DNA of 64,000 nucleotides from Homarus americanus (taxonomy: Eukaryota; Arthropoda; Malacostraca; Decapoda; Nephropidae), in contig NW_024725520.1 of assembly GCF_018991925.1 (NCBI RefSeq), forward strand, positions 786,001 to 850,000, read 5' to 3'. The notes beneath the pieces were generated by a model that saw only the letters and a program-made list of their open reading frames with translations, had not been told where the DNA came from and did not search any database. How positions within the stretch are numbered: position 1 is the stretch's first letter; each line of letters begins with the position of its first letter. The position numbers were made by a program, and so were the translations under genes. Of the stretch, positions 20,496-31,035 are shown one piece after another.

Positions 20496-21030
20496 GACCT
20501 GTAGGCTAGTTCTTGCTGTAGCTCCAGAGATGTTCCGGATATTCATAGTGTATACTGTAGTTGTGATGGTGTGTTACTGATAGTTTAATGAGGGGGTTGT
20601 TAGGGTCCTCTCACCAACTCACCTCTGTAAACTAATTCAAATACCCCAGTGAAGAAAAACTGGTGTTAGTGTTGGAGAAAAAAAATTGAAGTTTGGAGAG
20701 TCACCAATAAGTGAAATTAATCAACATTATGAATACTTTACTGTAATTTTGAGTCATTCAAGTATTATACTGTGTACTGTACCTAATTCTGAGTTGTTCT
20801 TATATTAATGAAAATTACTGTACTGTATATCATAATGTGAAAAAGAAGAAAAGATGCTTGCAACTGTGTACTGTACTGTATATTGATATCCGACATCCTC
20901 AGTTGGAACACTGAGAATTGTGGCAATAAGGTAGTAGCTATACAGTGTAGAGCTGAAGGGACTCAGTATCATACTAACAATCATTACATTGGCAAAAAAA
21001 TATCAATAAACTATTGTATTTCTCTTTCAG

Positions 21031-21192
21031 AAATTCACAGTGTTGGGGGCAATGTGTCTCCAGGATTCCATCGTTCTGTTCATCGTCAAAGTTCGATCTC
21101 TGTGAGCAGTGATCGAACAAGCGTAGCCTCTGTGTTAACCACACATGCTGCCGACGCTAACACACTGACGCCTCAGCAGTACGGAGTTATGG
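21031..21192 (+). CDS. Miga: Mitoguardin-like protein, third coding exon
   Basis: Acceptor TTTCTCTTTCAG (ends 21030) and donor GTAAG (21193). Phase 1 at both ends, so it joins exon 2 in frame through a split Glu codon. It encodes about 54 residues: a Ser-rich segment (RQSSISVSSDRTSVASV) ending LTPQQYGVMG. In mitoguardins a very similar LTPQQ..VMG sequence leads into the conserved C-terminal domain, which supports the assignment. The following exons, which carry most of the protein, were not found in the rest of the window. They may lie beyond it or after a very long intron. Confidence 0.7.
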
Positions 21193-21261
21193 GTAAGAAC
21201 ACCATGTTTGTTGTGAGTGCTGATGTAGGCCCAGTAGAGAATGAGACCTTTCGTAATTTTA

Positions 21262-21368
21262 GTCTGAAGATTAGCCCCCAAGTGCTCACCTAAAGAGTTG
21301 TACCCCCAGCTTAACCAGCCTGAAGATTAACATCCCAAAACTACCTGGGAAATTAATCTTCAAAAGAG
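21262..21368. mobile_element. Diverged TTAGG-family element
   Basis: Contains CTGAAGATTAGCCCCCA, CCCCCAGCTTA, CTGAAGATTAACATCCC and AACTACCTGGGAAATTAATC, which are recognisable arms with rearrangement. It lies 70 bases downstream of the third exon. Confidence 0.45.
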
Positions 21369-21483
21369 CATAAAGGCCAAAATTGTGAATGCAGGTACAG
21401 GTTAGCAATCCATTATCCGAAATCCTTGGGGCCAGATGTGTTTCGGATTTCAGAATGGTTAGGTTAGTTTTTTTTTTTTTTTT

Positions 21484-21550
21484 ACACCAGGATCAGCCCA
21501 TCCTGGCACAGGTCACTGCCCACATTGGGCCTGGGGGGCGAAAATGTAAT
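21484..21550 (+). repeat. Left arm of an inverted 67-bp pair
   Basis: ACACCAGGATCAGCCCATCC...GGGGGGCGAAAATGTAAT. The inverse, with few changes, is at 24001-24067. Each arm runs inward into an (ATT)n-type tract, so a pair of SINE-like ends or a large hairpin is possible. Confidence 0.75.
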
Positions 21551-21615
21551 AATTATAATTATAATAATTCGTATGTTTAGGTCGTGTTTCTCACTTTTGA
21601 TCTTTTTTAATTCTT

Positions 21616-21616
21616 G

Positions 21617-21654
<38 letters not shown>

Positions 21655-21793
21655 ATTATATTATTATTATTATTATTATTATTGTTGTTGTTGTTGTTAT
21701 TATTATTATTATTGTTATCATTCATATTTTATTATTTAATTTTTGTGTATTTTTTATTATAAATTTATTAACTATGAATTATTATTATTATTA

Positions 21794-21846
<53 letters not shown>

Positions 21847-21943
21847 ATTATTGTTGTTGTTGTTGTTGTTGTTATTATTGTTATCATTCATATTTTATTA
21901 TTTTATTTTTGTGTATTTTTATTATAAATTTTATTAACTATGA

Positions 21944-21980
<37 letters not shown>
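21616..21980. repeat. (TTA)n/(TTG)n tract with a 110-bp internal duplication
   Basis: ATT trinucleotides with GTT stretches. A unit including ATTGTTATCATTCATATTTT and ATTAACTATGAATTATT occurs twice (about 21680-21790 and 21850-21960). The next element is inserted at its end. Confidence 0.9.
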
Positions 21981-21981
<1 letters not shown>

Positions 21982-22095
21982 AGTCGGGCCTTAACATACG
22001 CGGGTTTAACTTACACGGATTTTTGCAAATACGCGGATTGCCACTGGAGGAATAGACATTCAAAGGAATGTACATTATTCAAATCGTGTGCGACA

Positions 22096-22159
<64 letters not shown>

Positions 22160-23929
22160 CGCCCGCGCCACCCCCGTTCCCGCGCTCCCTCAGTCAGTCT
22201 CGCTGTAACCACGCTTGTGTTGACATCAGCATTGTAGTTGCAAAAATATTACATTGCCGTGAATGTATTATATCGAGCACAGTATGAATAGAATATCACT
22301 AATATAACAGTATTTTAACCGAAAACTATTAAAAAAACGAGTAACGTCTCTTGAACATCGGAAGGTTAGGTAAAGTCTTTTGTTTTCATGTAGTTTATCC
22401 TAATTTACATTGAAATACATTATGTTTCAGCAAAACTATTTATTTCTGAGAATATGGAAATGTAATATTTTTGCTGAAATGACGTACGTATTACAGTGGA
22501 AAGTGACGAAAGCAATGACTTTCGCTTTCTTTCGTTCAAAAGATGTTACCGGAATCGCTTTTTGAATGGGTTTCAGTTAAAAAACTGTTGTATTACAATA
22601 ATATTCTATCCTAATTCACTTGTGATGCAACAGTTTTTTAACTGAAAATTACTGTAACATCTTTTGAACGAAAGAAAGCGAAAGTCATTGTTTTTGTCAC
22701 GATTTTATCCCACTTTCCACTATAATACGTACGTCATTTCAGCAACATTATTACATTTCCGTGAATGTATTATATCAAGCACAGTATGAATAGAATATCA
22801 TTGTAATATAACAGTATTTTAACCGAAAACTATTAAAAAAACGAGTAACATATCTTGAACATGGGAAGGTTAGGTAAAGTCTTTTGTTTTTGTCATGTAT
22901 TTTATCCCATTTTACATTGAAGTACAGTACATCACATTTCAGCAAAACTACTATTTATTTCTGAGAATATATTCATTCAGGCACAGTTTAGGTAAAATAT
23001 ACATGTGCTGTAACATGTTTTAAATTGAAAACGATTCGAAAAACACGTACCCTCTGGCCCTGTTCAAGGAGAAGACTGGGAGGAGCTGTTTGGTGCTGAA
23101 GACGATGACAAGTAAATGATTTTGATGGATTTTAATGAAAATATTCAGAAATATGGTATCGTAGTATTTATTCAAGTGAATTAGGATAGAATATTATTGT
23201 AATACAACAGTTTTTAACTGAAAACCATTCGAAAAGTGATTACGGTACGGTAAAATCTTTTGAACAACGAAAGAAAGCGAAAGTCATTGTTTTCGTCATG
23301 ATTTTATCCCACTTTCCACTGTAATACGTACGTCATTTCAGCAAAAATATTACATTTCCATATTTATTTCTGAGAATATATTCATTCAGTCACAGTTAAG
23401 GTAAAATGTACTTGTGATGTAATATTTTAATGAAAATACCCGGTATTTAGAAATACGGTATCGTAGTTTTATTTTGTTTCAAATTTAATTAACATAGATT
23501 GATGTTTCAAATGTAATGAACAAAAATTTATGTATCTATAAATAAACTTAAAAAAATCAATACTTTATGTTTTACATCGTCCTGTGCTACCATACCATGC
23601 ATTTGGCTACTTTGGGCTTGCTATGATGACGCAAGAGATCTGCCCTGGCAACTGTACCGACACTCACAGCTGATGGTGCGTCGTTTCCATTGTTTACTGG
23701 TAGTTACTGGTAAATATTTTTCAACCTAACAAAACTATTACCCGTTTAGAGGTCGACCCCCAATTTTTTGCCAAAAATTTGGTCTTAAAAACTCGAACTA
23801 TACACAGGTATATACGGTCAATAAGGACATGGGGGGCCAGGGGTGTTTTAGGGGGCAGCAAAAATACGCGGATTCTTAACATTCACGGGTATCTCTGTTA
23901 CCTAACCCCGCGTATGTTAAGGGCTGACT

Positions 23930-23930
<1 letters not shown>
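21981..23930. mobile_element. Inner Tigger-like non-autonomous element (1950 bp)
   Basis: The ends CAGTCGGGCCTTAACATACG and, inverted, CAGTCAGCCCTTAACATACG are flanked by TA and lie within an (ATT)n tract. The interior is built of repeats. About 170 bp at 22230-22400 recurs at 22740-22910. An inverted pair lies at 22485-22580 and 22650-22745 (ACGTACGT, CTTTCGCTTTCTTTCGTTC), and a third copy of that arm is at 23245-23350. There is a 60-bp (CA)n at 22098-22158. No transposase frame was found. Confidence 0.8.
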
Positions 23931-23997
<67 letters not shown>

Positions 23998-24000
23998 TGT

Positions 24001-24067
24001 ATTACATTTTTGCCCCCCAGGCCCCAATGTGGGTCGGTGACCTGTGCCAGGGTGGGCTGATCCTATA
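24001..24067 (-). repeat. Right arm of the inverted 67-bp pair
   Basis: Inverse of 21484-21550. It is preceded by (ATT)n at 23931-23996. Confidence 0.75.
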
Positions 24068-24169
24068 AAAAAAACCGGGGAGGGAGGGGGGTATGTGATG
24101 CTCCACGAAATTTTTTTTAAGTTTTCAGAGGTTTTCAGAATTTTGGATAAGGGTGTCAACCTGTAATCT

Positions 24170-24989
24170 TGTTTGTGGTCTCAGTCTGAACTACGTTACT
24201 GGTTATGAGTCAGTTTGGTATTGTATTTAGGGATCAGTTTGATCATACTGTACGGTATTCTGTAATCAAAACAGTCTAGAAATTTGATGGGGCTTTTGTG
24301 TGATTAAGTTGTCCATCTGGGCAAGTGAACATTGAGTCATTCTTTTATTTCTTTATCTCAATGTCTGAAAGTGTTTGTTGTCTCGTATACTACCAGTAAA
24401 GTAACCATTTCTTGATACTTGAGCAGACAAATAGGATGTGGGGAGAAAGAAAGAAGAAAGAGGGCAAGAAAAGGCAGGAAAATAGAAGAGAAAAGGTGGA
24501 ATACAATGAGGTGTAGGGCATGAAGTTGGCATATACTATACAGCAATTTTCCTTCTAATTCTTTGAATTTTGTTGTGTGCACCAATATGAAGTGTGGATG
24601 TGTGCCACCAGTTGAAATTAAAAGGTTATACACTATTGTACTCTATACCCTCAGTAATTCGACAAAAAGGGGGTTATGGGTCACACGAATTACTGAAAAA
24701 TCTGAATTAATCGAGTTCGGAATATTTTGACATTATTCGACAATTTCCGAATTTTGTGATAAATTATTCGTTCTTTTTCTGTACAGTAATAATAAAGTGA
24801 GTAATACAGTAATAAATAAATGTAACACTGCGAGGTGAGTTGATGATGCGAGGGGTGAGGTGACGAGGCAGGAGGTGACGTGACGTGACGAGGCACTTAT
24901 ACAGCAAACACGTTAACGGCACTATTAAACCATTGTCTTATAACATTTTAATTTCTCATTTCTATTTTAAATTTAATTGATACATGATA
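24170..24989. other. Unassigned AT-rich sequence
   Basis: No gene supported. CCCTCAGTAATTCGAC near 24650 resembles one end of a Tigger-like element, but no partner end was found. A GAGGTGACGTGACGTGACG run lies near 24860-24890. Confidence 0.3.
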
Positions 24990-26430
24990 GCTTGATTTGG
25001 CTATTTTTACACTTAGACACCTGATCAGTGAATAAACCAGGGCATATGGCGATGCAGTATACACTACAATAATTGTAATCGCTCCTATGAGCGATTACAG
25101 TCAAAACGTTTTGGGGTCTAGGGTTAGACCAATGAGAACAAATATAATGTCCTGCAGGAAGATGTTGGCTGACGAGAGTCAAGATGTTGCCTCGACAGTA
25201 GAAGGCGATAGTCTCACCTACAGCTTTCTCTGTCTGTGGAATTGCCTTGAGGACTTCCTTGTGATTACAGACCCACTTCGTAAGTCTGAATCCACCCTTC
25301 TTCATCAGCTGTCTCAGTCAATGGATAATTATCGTTGCCTTCCCCAGCGAATCTACTGAGAGAAGCAGATCGTCAACGTTGAAGTTACGATTCGCTTTCT
25401 TGATGTCGTCATGAAGACTTTCCCTGTAATCTTGGAATGTTCGTTGTAGCACATACCCGGCACATGAAGGGCTACACATACCTCCAAAGAGATGTACTGT
25501 CATTCGTTAAGTGGTTGGGGCCCCTGGCAACTGGTCGCCCGTCCACCATAAGAATCATAAGGCGTCTCGATGTTCGGGTACTACTCGCACTTAATGGAAC
25601 ATTGCCTCGATATCAGCCATGAGTGCCGCCTTTCCTTGTCTGAATCTGATGAGGTCTCCCATCAAATTGTTGTTAAGGTCTGGCCGTTGCATCACCTGGC
25701 TGTTCAATGACATCGACTCATATTCGGTTGCACAATCAAAAACTATTCTCACCTTTTCTGGCTTTTTGGGACTCAACACGGGGTGGTTTGGGAGATACCA
25801 GTTCTTCCCGGGTGCAACACTGAGTTCTTGACGTGGTACTCGCTCAGCATGTCCCTCGTTGACTAGACGTCTCATCTCTTCTTGATACCTCTGAGAGAGC
25901 CCTGGGTTCTTTAGGAGGCATTTTCGGACCCGCAAATCGCTGTTCGGCAAGCTTCTTATTGTCTGGGAGTCCCAGTTCTTCATGGTGGAACGGGATGGGA
26001 AGTTTGTAGTGTCCGTCCACTTGAGTAATTGACGTTGACCACTGCATCAGGACTCTCTTGTCTTCGACAGTGACGGGATCATCGTTACTGTAGGCGTAGT
26101 CGCATTCCCAGAAGTTCCTGACTTGTTTTTCCTGATTTGTCTCCGAATTTAATGTTGCCATTCTGACAAAGTGGTTGATCACGGCTCACCACTCCAAGCA
26201 GTTCATTTATAGTCCAGCCCAGAAGGGTGCGTGTTGCAAACGACTCTCCGTCCTTCCCGGTCCTTACTTCTAACGGCAACAATACTTGTGGTACATCCAG
26301 ACCTATCAGGAGATCCACTCTTTTTGGTGCTTGGCGTAGCGCAGTACCTCGGAGGTGTTCCCACATGGTGACGTCTTGGGTCGTTACCCGGAGATCTCTC
26401 ATTCTCGGAAGTGTTCTGCACCAATTGTAA
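24990..26430 (-). pseudogene. BEL/Pao-type retrotransposon pol remnant, frameshifted
   Basis: Minus-strand pieces in the expected order. An aspartic-protease-like A17 segment (about 26400-26200) includes DLLIGLDVP and FATRTLLGW. The following pol linker (about 26180-25990) includes HYKLPIPF. The RT N-terminus (25983-25591) includes KVRIVFDCA and LMADIEAMF. The RT palm (25500-25318) has a catalytic block reading NVDD at about 25366-25380. The connection region runs down to about 25000. At least four frameshifts separate them. gag, the upstream end, RNase H and integrase are missing and no LTRs were seen. It is an old broken copy with no intact frame. Confidence 0.85.
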
Positions 26431-26444
26431 CGGCTAAAGGAGAT

Positions 26445-26897
26445 ATATATATATATAGTATGTGTACCTGGAACGTCAATGTGGCATTTAAAAACTCATG
26501 CACTGTTAAACAAATGTTAATCAAGAACTCCCCCAACAACACAATTGGTTGCATTTATAAAGTTCCTTGCAAGGAATGTAATATGTTTTACTTAGGCCAG
26601 ACAGGAAAAGACCTTGCAACTAGAATTAAACAACACAAATACAGTGTTAGGACAGGCCAGGAATCCAATGCTCTGTTTGTTCATTTGAGGGATAACAAGC
26701 ATTGCATTGACTGGGATAATGCCTCCTCAATATTACCATGTAATTCAATTGATAGTAGGAACATCATAGAATCTAGCCTTATTAAACATACAGAAGCATT
26801 CAACATGAATTTGAGTAACGGCATGTACAAGCTGGACAATTTTGTAATTAAGAAGATTTGTAACCAGGTGAGAAGGCCGGGTCACCTGACCATCTGA
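26445..26897 (+). pseudogene. Penelope-like element, C-terminal GIY-YIG endonuclease fragment
   Basis: The plus-strand frame from a short (TA)n (26443-26457) to TGA at 26895 encodes a GIY-YIG nuclease: GCIYKVPC, CNMFYLGQTGKDLATRIKQH (Tyr and YxGQT motif, Arg) and an ALFVHLRDNKHCIDW block. Downstream are an RNIIESSLIKH block (Glu) and a C-terminal helix. This is the endonuclease module at the end of Penelope-like retroelement proteins. The reverse transcriptase part is missing: the frame starts abruptly next to TA repeats and BEL/Pao debris. The nuclease part itself has no internal stop, so it is 5'-truncated more than decayed. Confidence 0.8.
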
Positions 26898-27120
26898 CCT
26901 GACCACCAACCGTTGTGTGCTATTTAAAGATTAGTAGGGTCATTACCTAATACCTGACCATTGTGGACCTGGTCTCACCCTCCTCTGTATATATACACCT
27001 TGGTTTGTATTTCTCTCTCTAGTCTGTACTCACCCCTGAAGATGTGAATTACACGAAAGCGCTTGGGAACTTCGTGTTTTCTTCTTTCCTTGTGGTTATC
27101 AGCATATACCTAGATCACGC
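26898..27120 (+). mobile_element. Penelope-like element 3' terminal region
   Basis: Non-coding sequence after the GIY-YIG stop, with TATATATA near 26987, a pyrimidine-rich run and the hammerhead-like core. It matches the layout of Penelope-like element terminal repeats. The end at about 27120 is approximate. Confidence 0.6.
27030..27076 (+). ncRNA. Probable hammerhead ribozyme (type I, minimal helix III)
   Basis: Conserved core boxes in order: CTGAAGA (27036-27042), helix II GTG/CAC closed by AATTA (27044-27054), GAAA (27055-27058), minimal helix III GCGC (27059-27062), then UU as the cleavage-site dinucleotide (27063-27064). Helix I can start with CCC (27033-27035) against GGG (27065-27067). 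One unpaired T (27043) precedes helix II. Hammerhead motifs are known in the terminal repeats of Penelope-like elements, exactly this position. Activity is not shown. Confidence 0.6.
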
Positions 27121-27139
27121 GCACCCACAGTGATTTACT

Positions 27140-27325
<186 letters not shown>

Positions 27326-27919
27326 TGTACCAAGTACAGTATAAAGATAATGCAGTTACAGTGTACCTGCATTATCATTATACATGTTTGATTATTTTAC
27401 CGAATTATTATGATTATTATTATTATTTTTATTACAGTATTATTATTATTGTATGGTGGTGGTGAGGAAACTGATGATGTACTGTAGTTACTTTAGAGAA
27501 ATTATGTAGTTAGTGGTAAAATCATTTTCTGTAGTGTCAGCTTCGTCCAGGTGTTAGGGGGAAACTGTATCAAACTATGTATCTCGTGGATCACTGCCGT
27601 AAGTAAGACTCGTATCCAAACTGCTTGGCTACACAGTCAAACATAACCTGTGGATCTTAGACTGGGTCAGGTTTAGTTAAGCTTAGACATCAGACAAGGC
27701 TATTAACCTGACCAAACTGTAACCAACATGAGAAAAGAAGGCTATATTTGGTTTAGTTAAGTCAGACATAACACTACCGACGGACCAGGCATTATTTTAT
27801 TAGCACGTCAGCCTAACATACCGTAACCGTCAAATCTAATGAATGAAGGTTTGATTTGGTTGGTTAATTAAGTGTGGTTAGTTCATGTCTGTTCCTTAAC
27901 GAGTGTTGGTAATGGGAGT
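27326..27919. other. Unassigned AT-rich sequence
   Basis: A short (ATT)n tract at 27405-27450. No gene or family recognised. Confidence 0.35.
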
Positions 27920-28478
27920 ACATTTATTTTTTTACTTTTATTTTTTATCCTCTTCGCCACTAATACACTCGTTAGCCGCTTGGGCGGTCGGTCACGTCTC
28001 TTACGCACTGTTGGCAAGTACTGGGGATGCACTGGCTCCTGAATATATCGGAATCTACTTCATTGTTGGTCACGTCTAGCCTTGAATGAGCTCACACTCG
28101 GTGCCGTCACAACATACTCTGGCAGATTGATCCAAGAGTTCACAATTCTCTCTCCGAAAAAGTTTGTTCCTACTGTTTTCTGGACTTATGGCTTTTCAGC
28201 CTTGAGCTGTGACCCCTTGTGGGGCGAGCGTCCGCCAGCTCCAGGTATGTACATTCGACAGTGTAGTGCCCTCTGAGATGTTTATACACTTCGATTTGGT
28301 CGCCCTTTGCCCGTCTGTAGTATAAGCTAGGCAGTTGTAGGCGTTTTAATCTTTTTGGGTAGCTGAGGTTCCGTATAGCAGGCACCTGTCTCTAGCATAC
28401 CTCGGGGAAGCACCTCACTCTTGAAGATTGTGACAAGCGACGGACCATCCAGATATCTAAACGACCTTCTTATAAGAC
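27920..28478 (-). mobile_element. LINE-B copy, 3' half
   Basis: Minus-strand blocks FRYLDGPSLV (28440-28470), LYYRRAKGDQIEVYKHLRGH (28265-28325) and LADARPTRGHSS, then the family's 3' end with a T-rich/AAAGT-like tail. It continues the copy at 28861-29225, from which it was separated by the insertion at 28479-28860. Confidence 0.8.
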
Positions 28479-28860
28479 GGGCAAGGGGTGACCTAATTGA
28501 GGTGTATAAGCATCTCAAGGGGCACTACTCAGTCGAGTGTCCTTACTTGGAGCTGGCAGACGCTCGCTCCAAAAGGGGTCACAGCTCAAGATTGAAGAAG
28601 CCGCAAGTCCAGAAAACTGTGAGGGCAAACTTTTTCGGAGTGAGAGTGAACTCTTGGAACAACCTACCAGAGAGTGTTGTGGCAGCACCGAGTGTGAGCT
28701 GTTTCAAGACCGGACTTGACCAACACTGGAGCAGGTTCAGGTACATTCAGGAGCCGGTGCATGCCCAGTACTTGCCAACAATGCGTAACAGAGACGTGAC
28801 CGATCGCTTAAGCGGCTAACGAACCGATCAGTGGTGAAGAGGATAAAAGTAAAGTAAAAG
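28479..28860 (+). mobile_element. 5'-truncated LINE-B inserted into another LINE-B, opposite strand
   Basis: Plus-strand peptide: RGDLIEVYKHLKGHYSVEC, LELADARSKRGHSSRLKK, VQKTVRANFFGVRV, NSWNNLPESVVAAPSVSCFK and the RYIQEPVHAQYLPT block, stopping just before the 3' end (AAGAGGATAAAAG). The flanking duplicate TAAGAC is exact (28473-28478 and 28861-28866). The missing 5' part and the tail at the 3' end fit target-primed reverse transcription. The frame is nearly open, so this is the youngest LINE-B copy here. Confidence 0.85.
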
Positions 28861-29225
28861 TAAGACCTACTATTTTCGTTGCCTGATTCAACTTCTCACA
28901 ATGGCGTGAGAACTTAAGTTCCTTGTCGACATACACGCCCAGGTCCTTTTTACATTCGGTCTCAATTAATGCAGTTTCTTCGTCCTGTTGGGACATGTGA
29001 TACATCTCCTTACTATCGGTGCGACCCAGGTGCATCCTCTTACACTTCGTGACATTGAACCTTAGTAGCCATTCCCTTGACCATTCTTGAAGTTCATACT
29101 TCATAGAGACCTTTCTGTAGCTCTTCACAATCTGTTTGGTTATTAATTTCCCTAAATAACTTGGCATCGTCCGCAAACATTTGTGTGGAGGAGTGTATAG
29201 CTTCTGGCATATCTTTTATGAAGCC
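28861..29225 (-). mobile_element. LINE-B copy, RT half
   Basis: Minus-strand RT/thumb blocks: an EAIHSS-like start near 29200, LQEWSREWLLRFNVTKCKRM, LGRTDSKEMYHMSQQDEET and LGVYVDKELKFSRHCEKLNQ. It breaks at NQATKIVGL, where the other LINE-B is inserted. The same block order is found at 4.1-4.75 kb. Confidence 0.85.
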
Positions 29226-29930
29226 TTTGATTATTTGAAAAGTAACTTACGCGAGTTTTTATATATTTTTCGAGAGAGAAAGATATTCAGTAAAATGGTC
29301 ATAAACGTTTACAATTGATTCAACATGTATACCTTATAACTCATGCATGTATACAGACAACACAGGATAATGTAGACTAATCGCAGCCCGTACAAGTATA
29401 CAACCAATTTCTCTAGACAGTCAGGTCTATAATCAGTGTTACATTCGAGAAGAAAAAACTTTCATTGGGTGCATCAACACAGAATTCTCGCGTTTTTCGA
29501 TGACGTCACGACATCCGGTTTTCACGATGAGGCGTATTGGCGGTGGACTTTGTTACGGATCAACAAATACAGGAAAGATGTGGTGTACTGTACTGTATTC
29601 GTATGGTGATAGATACAAAAGTTGAGTTTATGTCAGTAGATAGGGAAGCTGAATTCGTTTATTGATGGTTGTGAGTGTTGGCTGATGTCAAGTTGTGTTG
29701 CGTGTATTAACAAGTACGGTACTATGTCGATAGACTGATAGGTAGACTAAAGAGTATATTTATTTTTTCTCCAAGGAATTTATGTGTTTAAAATTTGCAT
29801 TATTCGTATGTTTCCTGCTCGACAAGATGGACTTTTGTCTGGTCAGTTTAATTGTGTGCATGCGTGGTGTCCCTCTGTGGTAGTAATTTATTTTCACTAC
29901 ATATCTTGTGTGTGTGTGTGTTAATATTAA
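29226..29930. other. Unassigned sequence
   Basis: Single-copy in appearance, no supported coding region. CGATGACGTCACGACATCC near 29500 is a short GC-rich patch holding a TGACGTCA palindrome (CRE-like), but no promoter can be argued. Confidence 0.3.
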
Positions 29931-29934
29931 CCAC

Positions 29935-30242
29935 TCTTACCCTATCCTAACTTAACTCAACCTTATGACTAACCCCCCTTAGGCTAACTTGTCTAAACTT
30001 AACCTAACCTTATGATTAACCCCCTTACGCTAACCTAACTTAATCTGACCTAACCAATTTAAGTTAACCTAACCCAACGTAACTCAAATCTAACTTAATT
30101 TAACCTGATTTAACCTAACTTAATTTAACCTCACGTAACTTATCCTGATCTAATCCAGCTTAACGTAATATAACCCGCCAGGTAGCGTTAGGGTGTTTCA
30201 TTATCAGGTGAAATAAGATGGAGGGCTAATCTTAAGGTGATT
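29935..30242. mobile_element. TTAGG-family element: degenerate CCTAA core and right arm
   Basis: The core (29935-30180) is CTAACC/CTTAACC-type sequence. The right arm (30181-30242) reads GGTAGCGTTAGGGTGTTTC, AGGTGAAATAAG and GGGCTAATCTTAAGGTGA. No left arm seen. Confidence 0.6.
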
Positions 30243-30602
30243 CCAGTGGCGTATATGGATTGTGGAAAGAGTGATGTACCTTCACCAAGATGGTTCTGTT
30301 CCACTCCGCCCGTCCATCCATCCGTCCGTCCGTCATTCCTGTAAGACTGAAGGAATAAATATGGCATCATTACATTACTCACAGTTTTTAAAAATAAATT
30401 CTTCCTAATTCTAAAATGGTCTTTACACAAATGACCATAAGCGTTCCTAAGTTTATTTTCTGTTTATTCTTAACGAATTCATTTTGCTGTTCAAACTTAA
30501 CGAATCCATTTTTTCTGTTTAAGCTTAACTAATAATTTTTTTTTTCAAACTTAAACTAATCCATTTTTCTATTCAAACGTAGCGAATCTATGTTTTTTTT
30601 TT

Positions 30603-30614
30603 GGGGGGGGGGGG
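30603..30614. repeat. Poly-G run following poly-T
   Basis: T runs (30536-30545, 30592-30602) followed by about 11 G. Long homopolymers are prone to assembly error. Confidence 0.8.
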
Positions 30615-30785
30615 TCTACACTTTTAACGGTGATTCATTTACGTATTTTTCTTGTTGTCTTTTGTTTATCGTCAGCATCACTTAATTCATCCCCAGGCAG
30701 TGACGGGGATGTTTGTGCTAGTATACAGAAGAGAGAATGTGTATGTATTGTGTGTGTGTGTGTGTGTGTTAGACTAGGATTCCAC

Positions 30786-31026
30786 GGATCCCCTGAAGAT
30801 TTACCCCCGAGCTTATTTCACCTATAGATTAAATTCCATAACGCTACCTAGAAGAGTTAGGTTAAGTTTGGGCAAGTCAAGTTTGGTTTGGGTAGGATAG
30901 TGGAGGTTTAGGTAGGTTAAGTTAGGTTTGGTGTAGGTTGGGTTAGGTTAGGTTAGGTTAGGTTAGGTTAGGTTAGGTTAGGTTAGGTTAGGTTAGGTTA
31001 GGTTGGTTAATCGTCAGGTGATCCGA
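30786..31026. mobile_element. TTAGG-cored inverted-repeat element with pure telomere-like array
   Basis: The left arm (30786-30850; GGATCCCCTGAAGATTTACC, AGCTTATTTCACCTATAG, AACGCTACCTAG) leads to a G/T-rich core that ends in at least 12 perfect GGTTA repeats (30941-31002). The right arm is cut down to TTAATCGTCAGGTGATCCG (31007-31025). GGTTA in tandem equals the arthropod telomere repeat TTAGG. Confidence 0.75.
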
Positions 31027-31035
31027 TTCTACCAA

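Larger units (their letters stand above)
21398..24163. mobile_element. Outer Tigger-like element carrying nested insertions
   Basis: The left end CAGGTTAGCAATCCATTATCC (21398) and the inverted right end CAGGTTGACACCCTTATCC (24163) form imperfect terminal repeats, each flanked by TA (21396-21397 and 24164-24165). Inside are an inverted pair of 67-bp arms (21484-21550 and 24001-24067), (TTA)n tracts and another complete TA-flanked element. No transposase was seen. Confidence 0.6.

Noticed and set aside
20883..21293. 136-codon gene starting at 20883
   Set aside because: Only 21031-21192 is bounded by good splice sites and has the mitoguardin-like sequence; the rest is intron.
24640..24740. Tigger-like terminal repeat (CCCTCAGTAATTCGAC)
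   Set aside because: Only one end is visible, with no inverted partner or TA pair, so no element could be bounded.
24990..26430. Active retrovirus-like element or host protease gene
   Set aside because: Several frameshifts, missing gag, RNase H, integrase and LTRs; only broken BEL/Pao pol pieces remain.
30941..31002. True chromosome end
   Set aside because: The TTAGG run is short, internal and flanked by element arms and unique sequence on both sides.
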